Shown piece by piece: positions 1 to 13,514 of a stretch of 64,000 nucleotides of DNA. The stretch's first letter is position 1, and every line of letters begins with the position of its first letter. The stretch comes from Taeniopygia guttata (Eukaryota; Chordata; Aves; Passeriformes; Estrildidae), in NCBI RefSeq assembly GCF_048771995.1, contig NC_133030.1:13346001-13410000 (forward strand), given 5' to 3'. The notes under the pieces were generated by a model that made no database searches, had not been told where the DNA came from, and was given only the letters and a program-made list of their open reading frames with translations. The position numbers and the translations under genes were made by a program.

Positions 1-2188
1 CTGCATCTTCCTTGACACAGCTGATCCAGGCTGAAGTGTGCATTGATATTGCTGTGAGACCAGGAAGTCTTTCTCTTTATTGTCTGTTCTTTTCAGTGCC
101 TTCTAGTAACCAAAAAGACACATCCAGTGGCATATGATAGAGAGAAAGAGAAATGTAGAGCAGAAGAAGACACTTTTCTGGAGAAAAACTGGGGACTGAG
201 AGAAATAAACTGAGGTTGATTTTATTTGTGTTGAGGTCAGCAACATAAACTATGAGCCTGTAACTTTTAAATATAATGCTCTCTGTTGTAATATAAAATA
301 GTCTTTATAAACTCTCTTACCACTTTGTGTTTCAAGGCGTTTTGAATTTTAAAGTCTTCAGCCCAAGCAAGAGCCTGTCCACATGCACTACCTAACCTGT
401 TTAACCATGCATAGATGCAACTTTTTAAAGAATTGTATATAGAGGGGAACTAACCAAAATAATAAAAACAGATAGTCCTGAAAACTTAACACAATAGATT
501 CAAAATTTGTGCATTTCCCATTTTCTTAAATTTCCAACCAGCTTTTTCCAAAGTAATCTTGACACTGCCATGCACATGTAGATTTCATTTGGAATTTTTA
601 AAGGTCAGTGCAGAGCAACTATGTACTTTGGAAATCCATTCAGGGGCACAGATACTATTCTTATATAGTAAACAAATGAAGATGGACTTCTATGCCTCTA
701 GCTGAACATTCCACAGATTTACAAAGAAGTTCACACCTAAATATATCTGATACTAAATATTGTGGTATTCTGGGATTGTATATATTTTATCACTTCTTAT
801 ATGCATTTATTTAATTCATGTTATCAACAAAAGGTGTCCTTAGTCAGATATGTAATTTCCCATAACTACTTAGCTGGGTTAGGCATTATTGTCCATAGAG
901 TGTGCTGTTAATTGCAATTATTTTTTGGTCAACTTTTATTGCACAAGGAACCTGTATTGTTGTTCTGTGAAGTGTACACAACACAAGAGTGCAAGAAACA
1001 AGAAACAATGTCACCAAGCCCAGTAAGAGTAAGATTTTGGTTAAAAAAGTAACTTAATTCAGGGGCAGAGATGTCCCCACAAGCTCACAGACTGGGCCTC
1101 CACAGACCAGCTCATCTATCTGATTGTGTAGTTTGTGAAATTTTCATCAAATGTAGCTGTGTTGAAGATTGGTACCTCAATCCCTAGGTTATCTGAGTAG
1201 CCACATTCTTCACAGGTAGCAGTGGGGCAGGAAAGTAATTATAATTTAGCATTTGGGAAGTTGGCACACACTTTTATGTCAGCTTCCATTTTTTGCTAAA
1301 TGCTGTTTCAAAACTCTTCCAAGTTAGACATAGATAAAAATAACTCAAAGATTGGAGGAGTTTTTCAGACAGGAGTCAATAAAACAAAAAAAGTCTTGCT
1401 CTATCTCTGCCCAGGACAAGCAATATTTGAATATTCCAGGCATTTTCACAACAGTTGGAGTTGCAGAAAATCTGTACTGAACACAGACCATAATCCTTCT
1501 AATGGCATGTTAAGTTTGTTGAGCACCCTGGCAGTGAGCCAGTTGTCTGGTAATGTTAGGAAGGGGTTAGGTCAGAATGACCTAGACACATGCAGAGAAT
1601 CCATTGCCTTCCCAAGGCATTCTGCTTGGGATAATCATTCTGAAACCTCCAGCAATGAATGCCATAGCAGTGAACTTAGGAAGGAATATCTGGGCTAATG
1701 AGTGCTACAAAAGAGACAAAAGCCCTCTGCTCTTAGGGTTTCTGATATATTTACTTTTTTCTCTTGTTTCTGTGGTACTAAATATTTGAGAGAAATCCCA
1801 GGAAATCCAGAACAAAACACTAAATATGTCATGGCAAGCAAAAATATTTTTCTCCTCCTCTTGATTCCAAGGTTGTGAGCTAAATCAGGATATTTGCTTT
1901 CCTTTGCCATCCACTTCTAACACATAAATAAAGTAACCACTCCTCTGTTGCAATGTGTCTGAGGTAGCTGTAATCATGCTGTTGACTGACAGTAATTGGT
2001 ATTTGCTTCAGTCTTCTTTAAAGTCATGCTCATTAAAACTGATCTTCCTATTCACATACTGAAAGAAACCAATATCTGGAGGCAAGATCATCTGGGGAAA
2101 ATGTTAATAAATCCTCAGGCACCAATGTCTGCCTCCCTCAGATCTGGCAGCAGTGGCCTTTCTGTCCCAAAAGAACGCTTTGTCATGG
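1..2188. other. Intergenic DNA, no gene seen
   Basis: AT-rich, unique-looking sequence downstream of ADM. In human the next gene beyond ADM is AMPD3, but none of the short open frames here resembles it or any family I know. I see no repeat with recognisable ends, no RNA gene and no splice-flanked open block. Confidence 0.5.
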
Positions 2189-2769
2189 TGTGATGGTTTC
2201 ACCCCACCAGGCAACAAGCTCCAGGCAGCCGCTCGCTCTCTGTCCCATGGGATCAGCAAGAGAATCAGAGGGGGAAAGGCTGCAAAACTCATGGGGTTGA
2301 ACTAAAGGCAGTTTAATAGGAAAAGCAAAAGCTGTGCAAAACACAAGCAAAGCAAAACAAGGAATGACTCCCCTTCTTCCTGTGGGCAGGCAGCTGTTCA
2401 GCCATCTCCAGGACAGCAGGACCCCCTCACGCTACCAGTGACCTGGGGGGGCAAAGGCCATCACTTGAAATGTCCCCCCATTCCTTCTTCTTCCCTACTT
2501 TATATACTGAGCAGGATGCCATACAACATGGAATATCCTGTGGTCCCTTGGGGTCACACAGTCCTGGGCTGTGTCCCCTGCCAGCTTCTTGTGCACCTGC
2601 AGCTCCCTCACCAGCAAGGGCTACGGAAAGCAGAGAAGGTCTCGGCTCTGTGCAAGCCTTTATCAGCAATAACAAAAACATCTCTGTATTATCAACTTTG
2701 TGTTCAGCACAAATCCAAAGCATAGCTCCATTCCAGCCAGTGTGCTGACAATTACCTCAAAGCAGCACA
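2189..2769 (-). mobile_element. Solo LTR of an avian endogenous retrovirus
   Basis: A fossil LTR of about 580 bp read on the minus strand. It starts TGTGCTG near 2769 and ends in CA at 2189. Inside, in the expected order, are a TATATAAAG box (2498-2506) and an ATTAAA polyadenylation signal (2312-2317). The whole matches, from memory, an LTR family very common in songbirds. Divergence from the remembered consensus looks substantial, so it is an older copy. No internal retroviral region and no partner LTR lie nearby, which suggests recombination to a solo LTR. I could not find a clean target-site duplication. The exact family (ERVK-like or ERVL-like) is uncertain. Confidence 0.8.
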
Positions 2770-5700
2770 CAACTCTAGCCTCTTGCCTTCTCCATGTGCA
2801 TCAATGTTTCTACCACTAGGACCAGGAAAGCTTACTGTGCTGTGTAGCAAACCAGCACATATTGATGGCCAACGCTGTGTGAAAGCCAAAGATGTTTACT
2901 GTTTTTTCTGAAGTTTCCTTTCTCCAGTTCTTCACTGGAGCATTTCTTGACCATCCCCAGAGACCTGCAGAACAGGGAATAGAAAATACAGAGAGAGGAG
3001 GAAGAACTAGGGAATACAGTGTGCAGTTCCTCAGGTGTGGGCTGTAGTCAGGACACTGGGATCCGTACCAAATGCCCAATAAACTCTTTAATTATGGCAT
3101 GGTTTAGCACTGCCTTGAGGTACCTTCAGCAGTCTGTGGCAATCCTAGTTAAGCTGGTTTGTTGTGGAGCCAGCAAGAAGTGCTCACCTTGGAGCCCAGC
3201 ACGTGGCTGGCTGTGCTGGTTCAGCTGGGTGCTGGCCAGCTGGTCACTCACTGGCCACAGATGTTGGGTAAGAGGAGACTGGAGTCAGAAACTGCACAGC
3301 AATAGGATGTCCTTGTTTTATAACCTCTGTAAAGGCTTCAAGGTGGTTTGAAATCAAGCAAAATAGTTTTCAGAGGATGCCTTGCAGTTTCATAAGATGT
3401 TACATGCTTTCCCTTACAAAAATGTGAAATAGCTGCCAGGAAAACTGAAATAAAGAACTTGAAAACCAGATTAAATAGATACCAGTGAATTTTCCAGGCC
3501 TCTTCCAGCCTTCATCTTCTAGCTTGTTAATACAAATGCATTACAAGTAGGTCAGCACTAACAAGAGAGTTATAGTGTTTGCATTTTGTCCAGTTTAACT
3601 AATGCTATATTATTTCATCAGTGTTTTTTGTAAACCACTGATAAAACTAAAGATGTACTTGCTTCAACATCCTCTGTAAGATGTTGCCAAACTCACATTA
3701 AGTATATACAAAGATTTTGTAACTAAAGATACATGTGCATCATTTTATGTATGTTATCATTTGACAGCATTGTCATAAAATGCTATTTTTAGTGCCACTG
3801 TTGTCTCCTTTACTAATTTTATTTTTTGTTATTCTGGCAAATGCAAAACTTATCAGAAAATATACAAAGAACCACAAAAATTGTAGGTTCCAAATGACAA
3901 TAAAAGCTACAAGTTGTCATGATTAATCCAGATTTATAGCATGAATGTTAGCTTTTCATTACTCTGTAGTAGAGGACCATACAAAAAAAAATAAACTTAC
4001 TATGTTGGTGTCAGACATTTTGACAGCTTTTTAGACATTGCATTCCTATTTTCTTTCCTCTCTCATGTGGCACTGCTGTCTTCCATACCATTTAGCAGTT
4101 GCATAATTGTTCCCTTTCAAGCATACAAACAATGAGGTCAACTTGAGTCATGTCAAATAACTGAAGCAAATACCACATATGAAACCATTTAAGATAACAA
4201 GTCATGTAATCACATATATTACCCCTTGCCTGGATTTTCTGGATCATGCTAGAAGTGTGTTAAAATTCACAAAAGCAGCAGCTCACCAACTGGCTGTTTT
4301 GCCTATGATAGGCAACTAATAAGCAGTTTATTGCAAATTATTTAAAACAGACAAGCTAGAATTGAAAGTTACCTTCCTCTACATCATCATGCTTCTTCTC
4401 TACTCTGACCTTTTCAAGGCAAAACCTCTGTTTTCCTGCAGAAAAAAAAAATTACAGGGATGAAGGTTTAATTTTATTTTAGTGGTTTTAATAACATACA
4501 GCTATGTTACATTTTAAAGCTGCCTAATTATCAGATGTAACATCTGGGATACAGTATCTATCAGACTGTGTTTTATCCAAACTGGGCACAGATACAAGAA
4601 AGTGTTATTTGTATTTATTAACTGGAACATAGAGAGAAAGGTCAACACTTTCCCTATTCATCCTTCATCAGCAGAGAGGCTGGTAAGAAAGCAGGGTAAA
4701 AGTAAAACCCCTAATCAACAAAAACCTGTGCCTTCAAGAATATGCAAGACACATGAAAGCAAAGAACAAGCTTCTTACCTGTGCATTTTTTTCTTTTATT
4801 GAATCATTCAGTTAAGCTATAGAGCACGTCACAGACATCTTCTGTTCTCCACTGAAGCCAAAAGAAGTGGTTTCTGTCTTGCTGCAGTGGTTGACAAGAA
4901 GCATTGACACACTGTTCATAAACAGGCAGCAATTAAAAAATAGCAGAACATGGCTAGAATAGTTCCTATTAATATATTTTATTCCACTCTGCAGCACTTT
5001 TGAAGTAGTTAAACAGTGTTGTTTCTATAATCCTCCCAAGTAGTAGCAATTACTGACTCTTCAATGCCGGTTGTTCTGCCTCCAGAGATTTTTAGTCTCT
5101 TTTTTTATTTGCACTGCAGGGCCTCACTGAGAAGAGGTAACTTTCTTCTAACCTTTTGGTCCTAGAGAGTTTCAGGCTGCTGCTGGAGGGTGTGTGGGCA
5201 CATGGATTGAGCAGCCCTCTTGGTGTATGCTATGGTGTGTGTGTTTCTAACCCCACACACCCTCATTAGCCCATTTCCCAGTCATCTGCACCAGCCCAGC
5301 CAGCATTCACATTCACAGTACAACACAGCAGAGTGGCTTTCCCTGCATAGAGGGGTTGCTCAGCACAGGGGCTTTATTCACAACAACACAGAAGTGCCTG
5401 ACTGGGTCAGAACCCCAGCCTGGCTTGGCCAATGTGCTGGGCCAGTCTCCTACAGTGAAAGGAGTTACTGTTCAGGGACATTGTGTGAACCTGGCCCCTT
5501 CCTGTGGTCTGTTCTCATACTCTCCCAGCATCACTGGATTAGGAGGCACACCTCTGCCTGTTGCCTGTAGCATTTGCTTTGATACTATTATCTGTGATTC
5601 CTGAACCATTCCCCTGCCAGTTTTAGTGCCCTCCCCACCCCTGGCCCCGTTGTAATATTGCAGGGTCTGATGAGTGACACTTCACATTCATTCACCTCAT

Positions 5701-6523
5701 CTACCACCTTAATGATTCTCAGAACCCTTCCTGATGCTGTCCAACACACTGACTTCTTGCTGCTGCTGGACACTGAGCTGGAAGGTCACTTTTCTCCCTC
5801 AGCATCTCTGATGTGGCTTATCACACAACTCTGGTTCTTTTTTCCATCATAGATTTTTTTTTTTTTTTCCTCTCCACTCCCATTTACCTTGAATACATGA
5901 GAGTTGTCAGAGTTAAAATCCAGTCTAATTTAGTGACTGGTGGCTTCAAAGTGCTGTGGTTTTCGTCAGAAAATAAAATGGAATTCTAACTGGAAAACAA
6001 AACAAGATCTAGAATAGAATTTGAAATACAATTTTGAAAACATTTTCAGATCTATTTATATATAAAAGCTACTATTTCAAAATACTAAGACTGAAATCTG
6101 GAGTCCCCTAGCAACTATTTTTGCAGTCGAAGGACTGCTTTGACTGGGTTTTGCACAGGCCTTTGTTTCAGGACTGAAGGAAGGGTGCCCTGGCTTCTGA
6201 GTGCTGCTCTTTAGGTTCTCAGTGGGCTGTTCACTTGGAGGCCTCCGCCAGGCTTTAATGGAAGAGGGCTGACATATGTGTGGGTTGCATGGTTCTTATT
6301 GATGCTGTGCCCTGGAGGTGACAGCAGGCCTGTTTCTCAAGCCTGGGCAGGTGTGTTTACTTGTCTGTGTTTCTGTGTTTCCATGATCAATATGAAGTCC
6401 ATGAAGTAATGTCCTGGCTGAAGGTCCATGGTGTGCCCTAACTAGTGAATCACTGTGCATTCAGGAGAGAGAGCAAAGGTAACCAGCACTGATTCCAAAC
6501 CATTTCAGCTACTTATTTTAAAC

Positions 6524-6557
6524 TCTGTATGATGCTTCTATATCAGCATCATACAGA
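6524..6557. repeat. Perfect 13-bp inverted repeat, 8-nt loop
   Basis: The left arm TCTGTATGATGCT (6524-6536) and right arm AGCATCATACAGA (6545-6557) are exact reverse complements around an 8-base spacer. Pairing does not continue well outside the 13 bp, so it is short for a microRNA precursor. No surrounding element was recognised. Confidence 0.9.
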
Positions 6558-9500
6558 ATAGAATTTTTGAAGAAACTCTACTGTCACAGAGATGAAAAGA
6601 AATGTATTGATGGAAGGTCTGCTCTTCAATGCCTGATTGAGTTACTTGGCAGGATTAAAAATAAAATTTAAAAATCCCTCATATCAGCCAAGATATTTTT
6701 ACAATCTTTTAAAAGCATTTCTACTGACTCTAGCTTCTTCAGGTAGAATTTGAAGCAGCCTTTCATACCAGATATGATACTACCTTCTTCTGTGTTTTTG
6801 GATTACATGTTATAATGAAAACATTTTGCAACATGCTATTCATTAAAATAAGAGTACTTGTATTATATTGTATGTATAAGTTACATAATTATGTAGAGTA
6901 AATACAACTGTGATTTCAATTCAGCATATTTTTTTTTCTTTTTTCTTCTGAAAAGAATCCCTTCTGTTTGTAACAGTTAGATGTACAACTTCAGTTCTCT
7001 GATTGTGGAAGCTGACAGCTCATACCTGACTACTGCTGAGATGGGGTTGTTTATGCCTGAGGCAGAGAAACAGGTCAGTCTGACTCAGCACACTGTTCTG
7101 ACTCCTGCCTTTGAAAGAGCTCTGTGTGTAGAAATGAAGAGCATGTGCACATCTCTCCAATTTTGAGTTCTCCTGAAAAGGCACTACTGGTCTTTTCTAA
7201 CTTCAGCCTTCTTTACTCTTCAGTAAATAGGTCCTTCCTGCAGCACAGGAGCCAGTATTCTCCTTTTAGCTCTTTATGTCACACCTTGAAAACAACTATT
7301 TTCTCAAAAAATGCTGCTATTGTTCTCTTGGTAGCCCAGATTGTGGTTACCAAAAGTGGTATCAGGATAGTTCCTTTCTCCATGTCCTTGGAATATGTAA
7401 AGGTATTATGCTGTTCCTGTGGTTTCTGAGTAAAGCTCAGGAGGAATGAAAAATCTGAGTCTCTGCCTTACTCAGCATATTGAGTAACCAGCCTAGGGCA
7501 GCTATAAAACACTTTTAAAGCCAGGCCTCCCACCCCACTGGCAGCAGCCCCGTGCCACTGGCATCCAGCTCTCACTTTAGAGTGATTTGTTTGTCTTTAG
7601 GAGGCAGCAGATGGCAGCAAAGTTGTACAGATGCACCAGGAGAAGGAAAATATCCTTGTGCACACACTCGAACAACATTCCATGGAAAAAACGTATCATT
7701 TGTTTCTGTCTGTCTTGCAGTGTGGTTAAGACAATAAATCAGGTTTACTGGCCCTCATGCACTTGTAATGTAAGGGGTTGTTTTTCCCCCATTACCAGGA
7801 GTTAATTAAATCAGGTTGGGGTGAGAGGATGTGAACTATTTCTCAGTAAATCATTTTCATCTCTGTAGGACTCACTTCTTTGTGCAAATCTCTTTATATC
7901 CTTCATTAAACAGATACCGATGGCCTCATGCAAATATTATAACAAAGTGCTGGTGTGTGCACTTTGATTGACTGCCAGTGAGCTGTGAGCTATGGAATTC
8001 CTCTCTCACTTGAGCTGTCCAGATACATTCTTCTCCAACACTTCAAAATAGGTAGCAATATTTTTTTTTAAACATAAAGAGAAAAAAGAGGAGGAAGGAA
8101 ATGCTACTGTATAAAGTCTTACTGTTTAAAACACTCCAAAGTCCTACTGCATTAAATAAAAAATGAAGTCTGGGTTTTGGACAAGAGCACTGGAAGTTTC
8201 TGGGATTCCATCCCTGCTCATGAACACATTTAGTGACGCACTTGACACATGTATGTTTGCTGAAGTTGTCACTGCCAGCAGCACCATATCCACATAGAGC
8301 AGCAGCAATAAGAATACATTGCTGAACCCATTTCAGATTAAATGGAGAGTCTGGATTTGTGCTCCTTCTTTTTAACAGGGATCCCATTTCTTACTTGTAT
8401 CTTTTAGTAGTTTCTTCAGTGTTCAAAACCAGAAATTGGGAATAATGAAGTATAAAGCAAAATTTACAATACAGTCTTTTGGTATAAAAATAGACATGTT
8501 TTTGAAAGAAAGCTGGGGCTTAGATTTTCTTCCTGCTGAAGTCAGTAGAAGTTTTGTTTCAATTAGATGGGATAAGTTTTGGGCCTGGGATTTGTTGCTA
8601 AGATTCCTATCTGGCTCACCCGTTCATCACACCAGCATGTCTGATGTCTGTAGGCAGTAAGGACACTAATGATATATGCCAGTTGCATATTTTTCATGTT
8701 GTTTATCAATAAAGGCCAGACTGTGAATGTGTTCCTTATGCAGAATGAGATGCAGAGCTGCACAGCCTCGGGAATAAAATTACTTAGGAAAAGGGACTTA
8801 AAATCCCTCACTTTTTCCTTGTCTCTGAAGAGAACAGACATATTTTACAAGGTGAAGCTGTCCTCTTCCAGTGTGCAGCTCAGACCTGCTCCTGAGCCCT
8901 CATGGGCAGGCAGGGAGGTGTGGTGGCCTCTGAGAGTTTGGTGCTTTCCAGCAGAGAGACACCAGAGCTGGGTCACATCAGGGGAAACTAGGAGTGTACA
9001 CACCCTCCTGTGCAGGGGGATGAATTACACGGTGCCTTTCAGTCTTGGAGTGATTCAGCGTCATGGAACTCCTGTCACAGAAACCACCTCTTAAAAGGAC
9101 AATAAGCATGTTTGTTTGATGAGCTGCTCAGTCTGCTCCTGAACTAACAGATAAGATCCGGTTTGTTTGTTCTCCCATTTCTGCCCGTACTGCTGGACAT
9201 CAGAGATTAAGACCCAGACATCTGTTTGTTTGTTTTTTACACCATGTTAGAAAAGTATGAAGGAAATAGAAACCTTTTTATAACTGATGGAAAAGTTGGA
9301 TGTAATTTTCAAAGAAGTGACAACTCGCAGAAAGTATTGGAAGAGCACTTATTTTGCAAACCTATTGTCAGAGTCAGAATTTATTACAAAATATGTGCCT
9401 TCAATGGCTAGAACAGATCTTTCTTGACTTTGGAAAACCCCAGGATTTTTTAAGTGGATGAGAGACTCAAGGAGGTCCAGTTAAATGTTTTGTAAAAGTT

Positions 9501-10607
9501 ATCACAGAATCAAAAAAAGTAAAAAAATTCATTTGGCATCCTCACAGCTGTTGTGTTTGCTGGGAATGTTGCATGCAAAACACTCCAGTCTTATCAAATC
9601 ATTAACATGGATTCTAGTCTTAATAGGACCATTTGTTTTTCATTTGGAGACATTACCAAGCATTTTGACTAGTGTACATAGCTTGTAGTAAAAAGGCTTT
9701 TACATAGCAAAGTTTTTTACCTCATGAACAAATTATGCTCCTTCCTCTCATGAAGGATACATGGCCTCACTCCAAAGAATTAAGTATTTAAAGATTAAAA
9801 CAATTTCAAAGCTGACACAAATTATTTGGTGAAAAAAAGCCCTGTTCCTTAAAAAATATTTGGATAATAAAAGCAAACACTCGTAAATGCAATAAATAGA
9901 TTTTAATTAGGCATAATTGGATTTACTTATTGGTTGTAGTCATTCATGCTGGAATTCTTTCTCCTGATGCCTGTGTGCTCCACACTGCTTAAGTATGTTG
10001 TGAGATAATATGAAATGGTGAATTGACGGCACAAGGAAACTATTTGGATGGCTGTCTGGAGTTGCCATTATTGGCTTTAATTATGACTTGCTGTCCTTTG
10101 GGTACTCAATGAGCCAGAAAAGGCTTCATATGTGCCAAAGTATTCATTAGTATTCCCCTTTCTGTCATTGTGCTTGCAGAAAGAGTTTATATCTGGCACC
10201 TGACTGCAGTTCTCCTTAGCACGGACCGAGATGCTTTGCAGATTTTGATAATCATCTGAAAGTACACCAGTGTCTCTACTTTTTGGATGCAGTAGAAGTT
10301 GTTCCTAGGTAACAGTGGAAGAACTCTGACCACTTTCTGATGAGACTGCAGAACAAACAACTTTTGCGGTTGTTCACATGACATGGCTGCTTAAAGAAAA
10401 TGTTGTAGTACCAACAGGAGAAAGAAAAATAATTACTTGTTTTCCTCTTCCAGGTTAGGGGACCTGCACTAGGGCTTCATGGGGAAGTCCTTGTATATAC
10501 CAGCATTTTAGGCCATCATACCATGATGAGCTAATAATGAAGCCCAAAAAACTTTCTGAAATAAAAATAGCCTTTGGAATCCATTTTGGTAATGAAAAAT
10601 TGTCTAT

Positions 10608-10678
10608 AGTGAAGAATTTTGGATAGAATAGACTAGATTAATTAAATAAAATAGAATTAAATAGAATAGATTTTTTTT
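10608..10678. repeat. AT-rich low-complexity (TAGAA-like) tract
   Basis: Degenerate tandem copies of a TAGAA/TAGAT-type unit followed by an 8-T run. This is simple-sequence DNA without coding potential. Confidence 0.7.
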
Positions 10679-12948
10679 GTCTGCCATAGGATGTCCCTAG
10701 GGTAGGTACAAAACACAGTAATCACTCCTAAAGAATACTCCATGAACTCTTCTGACACTTTGCTGTGGAGGCTGTGCTGAGAATGGTGACCACTCCTTTG
10801 GCATCAGCTCTTGAACAGACTGGTGGACACGGATGAATTCCTGCTCCAATACATATTTACCATTGCAAAACTTAATTTTCATTTAGAACCTTGTTTGAAC
10901 TTCGAATCATGTTTTTAGCAGCCTTTGAAATACTGTCCTGTGGGACACCAGATTGTTCTTAGAAACGAATATTTTAATTAAGGTGGTGTGTAAACAGATG
11001 CTCCTGATTTTGGAGGCATTTGATGACATCTTCCACTTCTCATCTGACACATTACAGCATAAGTTGGCTTTGACCTAAGTACAAAGTTCTTCTTGAACTT
11101 CTACTATTACAGGAGGATGCTCTCTTTCATGGGCTGTTTCACAGTCTTGTTCTCCCTGAAACCCCAAATCCTTACACTTGTCAGAGATTTTAATCTAGAT
11201 CATGGATGAACTTCAGCCACTATTAAAGCATTCATGCCCAATATTTTGCTTTACGGGATGAAGTGAAAAGATGCTTCACCAGGGTTTTCACCAGGATTTT
11301 TCAGTATCATCCCCTATTTTTTGGGCAGGAGGAAGAGCTTTCACCTGGGCAGATTGCACGTGGGGCTGGTGCAGAAATGGATGAGAAGAGAGGATGCTGT
11401 CTTGATATATTATATCCCTTATAAACCCATTCCCTGAAACCTAGAACTGAGGCTGGAGCATGGGAAAGAATCTCTGCCTGCCATTCTCCTGCTCTGCCAT
11501 TCTCCTGAAGTTTACCTAGCCTAGGTTAGCCAAAATCCACTGACATCATGTTTCCAAGGTTTCTTTGTCTGTTCTTTACACTCAAAGAGTGTGCCATCTT
11601 TGGGCTGCTCACTACTTCCTGACATCTCTCAGGGTTCAGTGTTTGTGCTTTAAAACACGTGGTTTCAAAGATTGGTGGGGGAATGGAGGGAACTGAAAAA
11701 CCCCCAATCTTTCTTTTCTTTGGTCGCTATTTATTGCAGAGAGTTTTGCTTCTCCTTACAGGCGCAGCAGGTGGTGCTCTTGGTCCTTCCAAACACAAGT
11801 TGCACTTCATAAATTCCAGTCAGGTCAGAACTGTGCCATCCCGCACCAGCTGGCTGGTTTGAGCCCTGTCTGGTTCAGGGCGGGGTCTTTCAGCTTTTTG
11901 TGAAGAGGAAAGGAGGGAAGAAAAGGTACTCTATGTGGGGTTTTGGCAGGAAATTAAGAAAAAAGATCAATACAAACAAAAGCAACTAGTTGGCAAGTAC
12001 ATGCTTAACCACACTGTAGCCCGATCCAGCCTTCTGTCCCAAAATTAGATGGTAAGAATACTAAATGTGGAACTTACAAGGAAAATATTGTAGCTATTAA
12101 ATGGGATGGTTCTGTTGCCGTTGTTTTCTTGTGCTGTATACATTGAGTAGGATCACGTTTTGACCTACACATTGTAATTTCTCAGTGCAAGCACCACTGA
12201 ACTTGTAACAGCAACAATTCTAATTTCCAGGTTCCTACTTGCTTGTTTCTCAGCTGACAGCTACACCTTGTGCTGGAGACCATGCATTTGTGTCATCCCT
12301 TACATCTTGCAAAATCTGGATCAGAAAGGCCAAGGGCAGGAGACAGGTAAATTCTCTTCCAGCTGCTAACAAAGAGGTAATTAAAACTGGCAAAGTGTCA
12401 TTGTCTTTGGTTTTCTTTCTTTTTAAAATAATGTTTCAAGTGGAAAACCCACCTCTCAGGATTTCAAAAATCTTAGTTGAAAGTGCTTAGAAAGTAACTA
12501 AAAATAGGCAATTCTGAGCAGAACTTCAAAGTTTGGAAAGAAAAATCATGAATACATGCCAAGTATCTCATCAATAGATCCCTACCCATGGTATTTGCAG
12601 CAGTTTCCTGGAAAGGTGTCATTGCCAGTTCTTTTCAATTTTTCTTGTAAATATATGTTCTTGAGGAATTTAATATTAGGTTAAAAAATTAAATCCCTAC
12701 TTCATTTTTTCTGAAGGCACTGAGTTCTGCTGTTCCCCAGTCCTCTCCTGTATATGTTAACTATGTTCAGAGACATGGTAAAATAGAGGAAATGCTTCAT
12801 GTCACCCAATAAGTTATTCAAATACACTTGTTTAGGTTTTAGGTTTATTTTCTTGGAGTTCAAGGAGTAGACACCAATAGATGGTGCTGCTGGTGCATTA
12901 ATAAGGTTTAGCTTCACATTTGTTTTCTGGTCTGTGCTTGGAATTTGT

Positions 12949-13007
12949 TAAAAAAAAAGAGAAAGAGAGAACAAAACAAAACAACAAAAAAGAACAAAAC
13001 AACAAAA
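12949..13007. repeat. A-rich simple repeat (CAAAA-type)
   Basis: An A-run followed by GA-rich and then repeated ACAAA/CAAAA units. It lies about 500 bp beyond the predicted ADM poly(A) site and may be the remains of an A-rich tail, but no retroposon body is recognisable next to it. Confidence 0.75.
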
Positions 13008-13514
13008 TCCCTCATGCTAAGCTTTTATCCAAAATGTTCTCCCCACACTGAACCGGTCACCGTTTAACTTTAACCTGAACTGTGGCCCAGGAAATCCTTC
13101 AACATAAATAACCTTGGAAGCTGCCATGACCATTTTTGGAACGTGCTGCCTCAATAAATCTGTTGCTTTGTTGTGCAATGTTGAAGTGTGCAGTTGTTTC
13201 TCTGATTAATTAGGGCAAAAAATAAACTTGCACGATCGATCCAAGCTGTGACACGTTTCAGCCTGGCTTGAATGTGTGAGCAGAAGAGCCTTAGAGCCTT
13301 CTCTACAGACCTGCCCTGGAAGTTTCGGATGCATTGCTGGCTCGGAGTTTACTCCATTTGGTGAGATAAGGTGGCTGCTAACAAAGTCTCCAAGGGAAGA
13401 GTTTTGGTCTGTCCCAGGACTGCCATTCTAGTTTAGCATGAGTAGGACTGAATACACCGAGAAATGATTCATCTTGACCACTGCCCCCACTAAATACAAC
13501 ATAACTGAAGTGTT

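Larger units (their letters stand above)
2770..13514. other. Intergenic DNA 3' of ADM
   Basis: About 10.7 kb without a supportable gene. The open frames are short, unrelated to known families and lack paired splice signals. It holds small low-complexity tracts and one perfect hairpin, listed separately. The 5.2-5.9 kb part is more GC-rich and might hide an old degraded repeat, but I cannot name it. Confidence 0.5.

Noticed and set aside
5220-5870. GC-richer stretch with overlapping frames on both strands
   Set aside because: Could be an old repeat, but I could not match it to CR1, an LTR family or a gene, so it is not called.
8669-9094. 141-codon open frame downstream of ADM
   Set aside because: No similarity to AMPD3 or another known protein, no splice signals or promoter features; likely chance.
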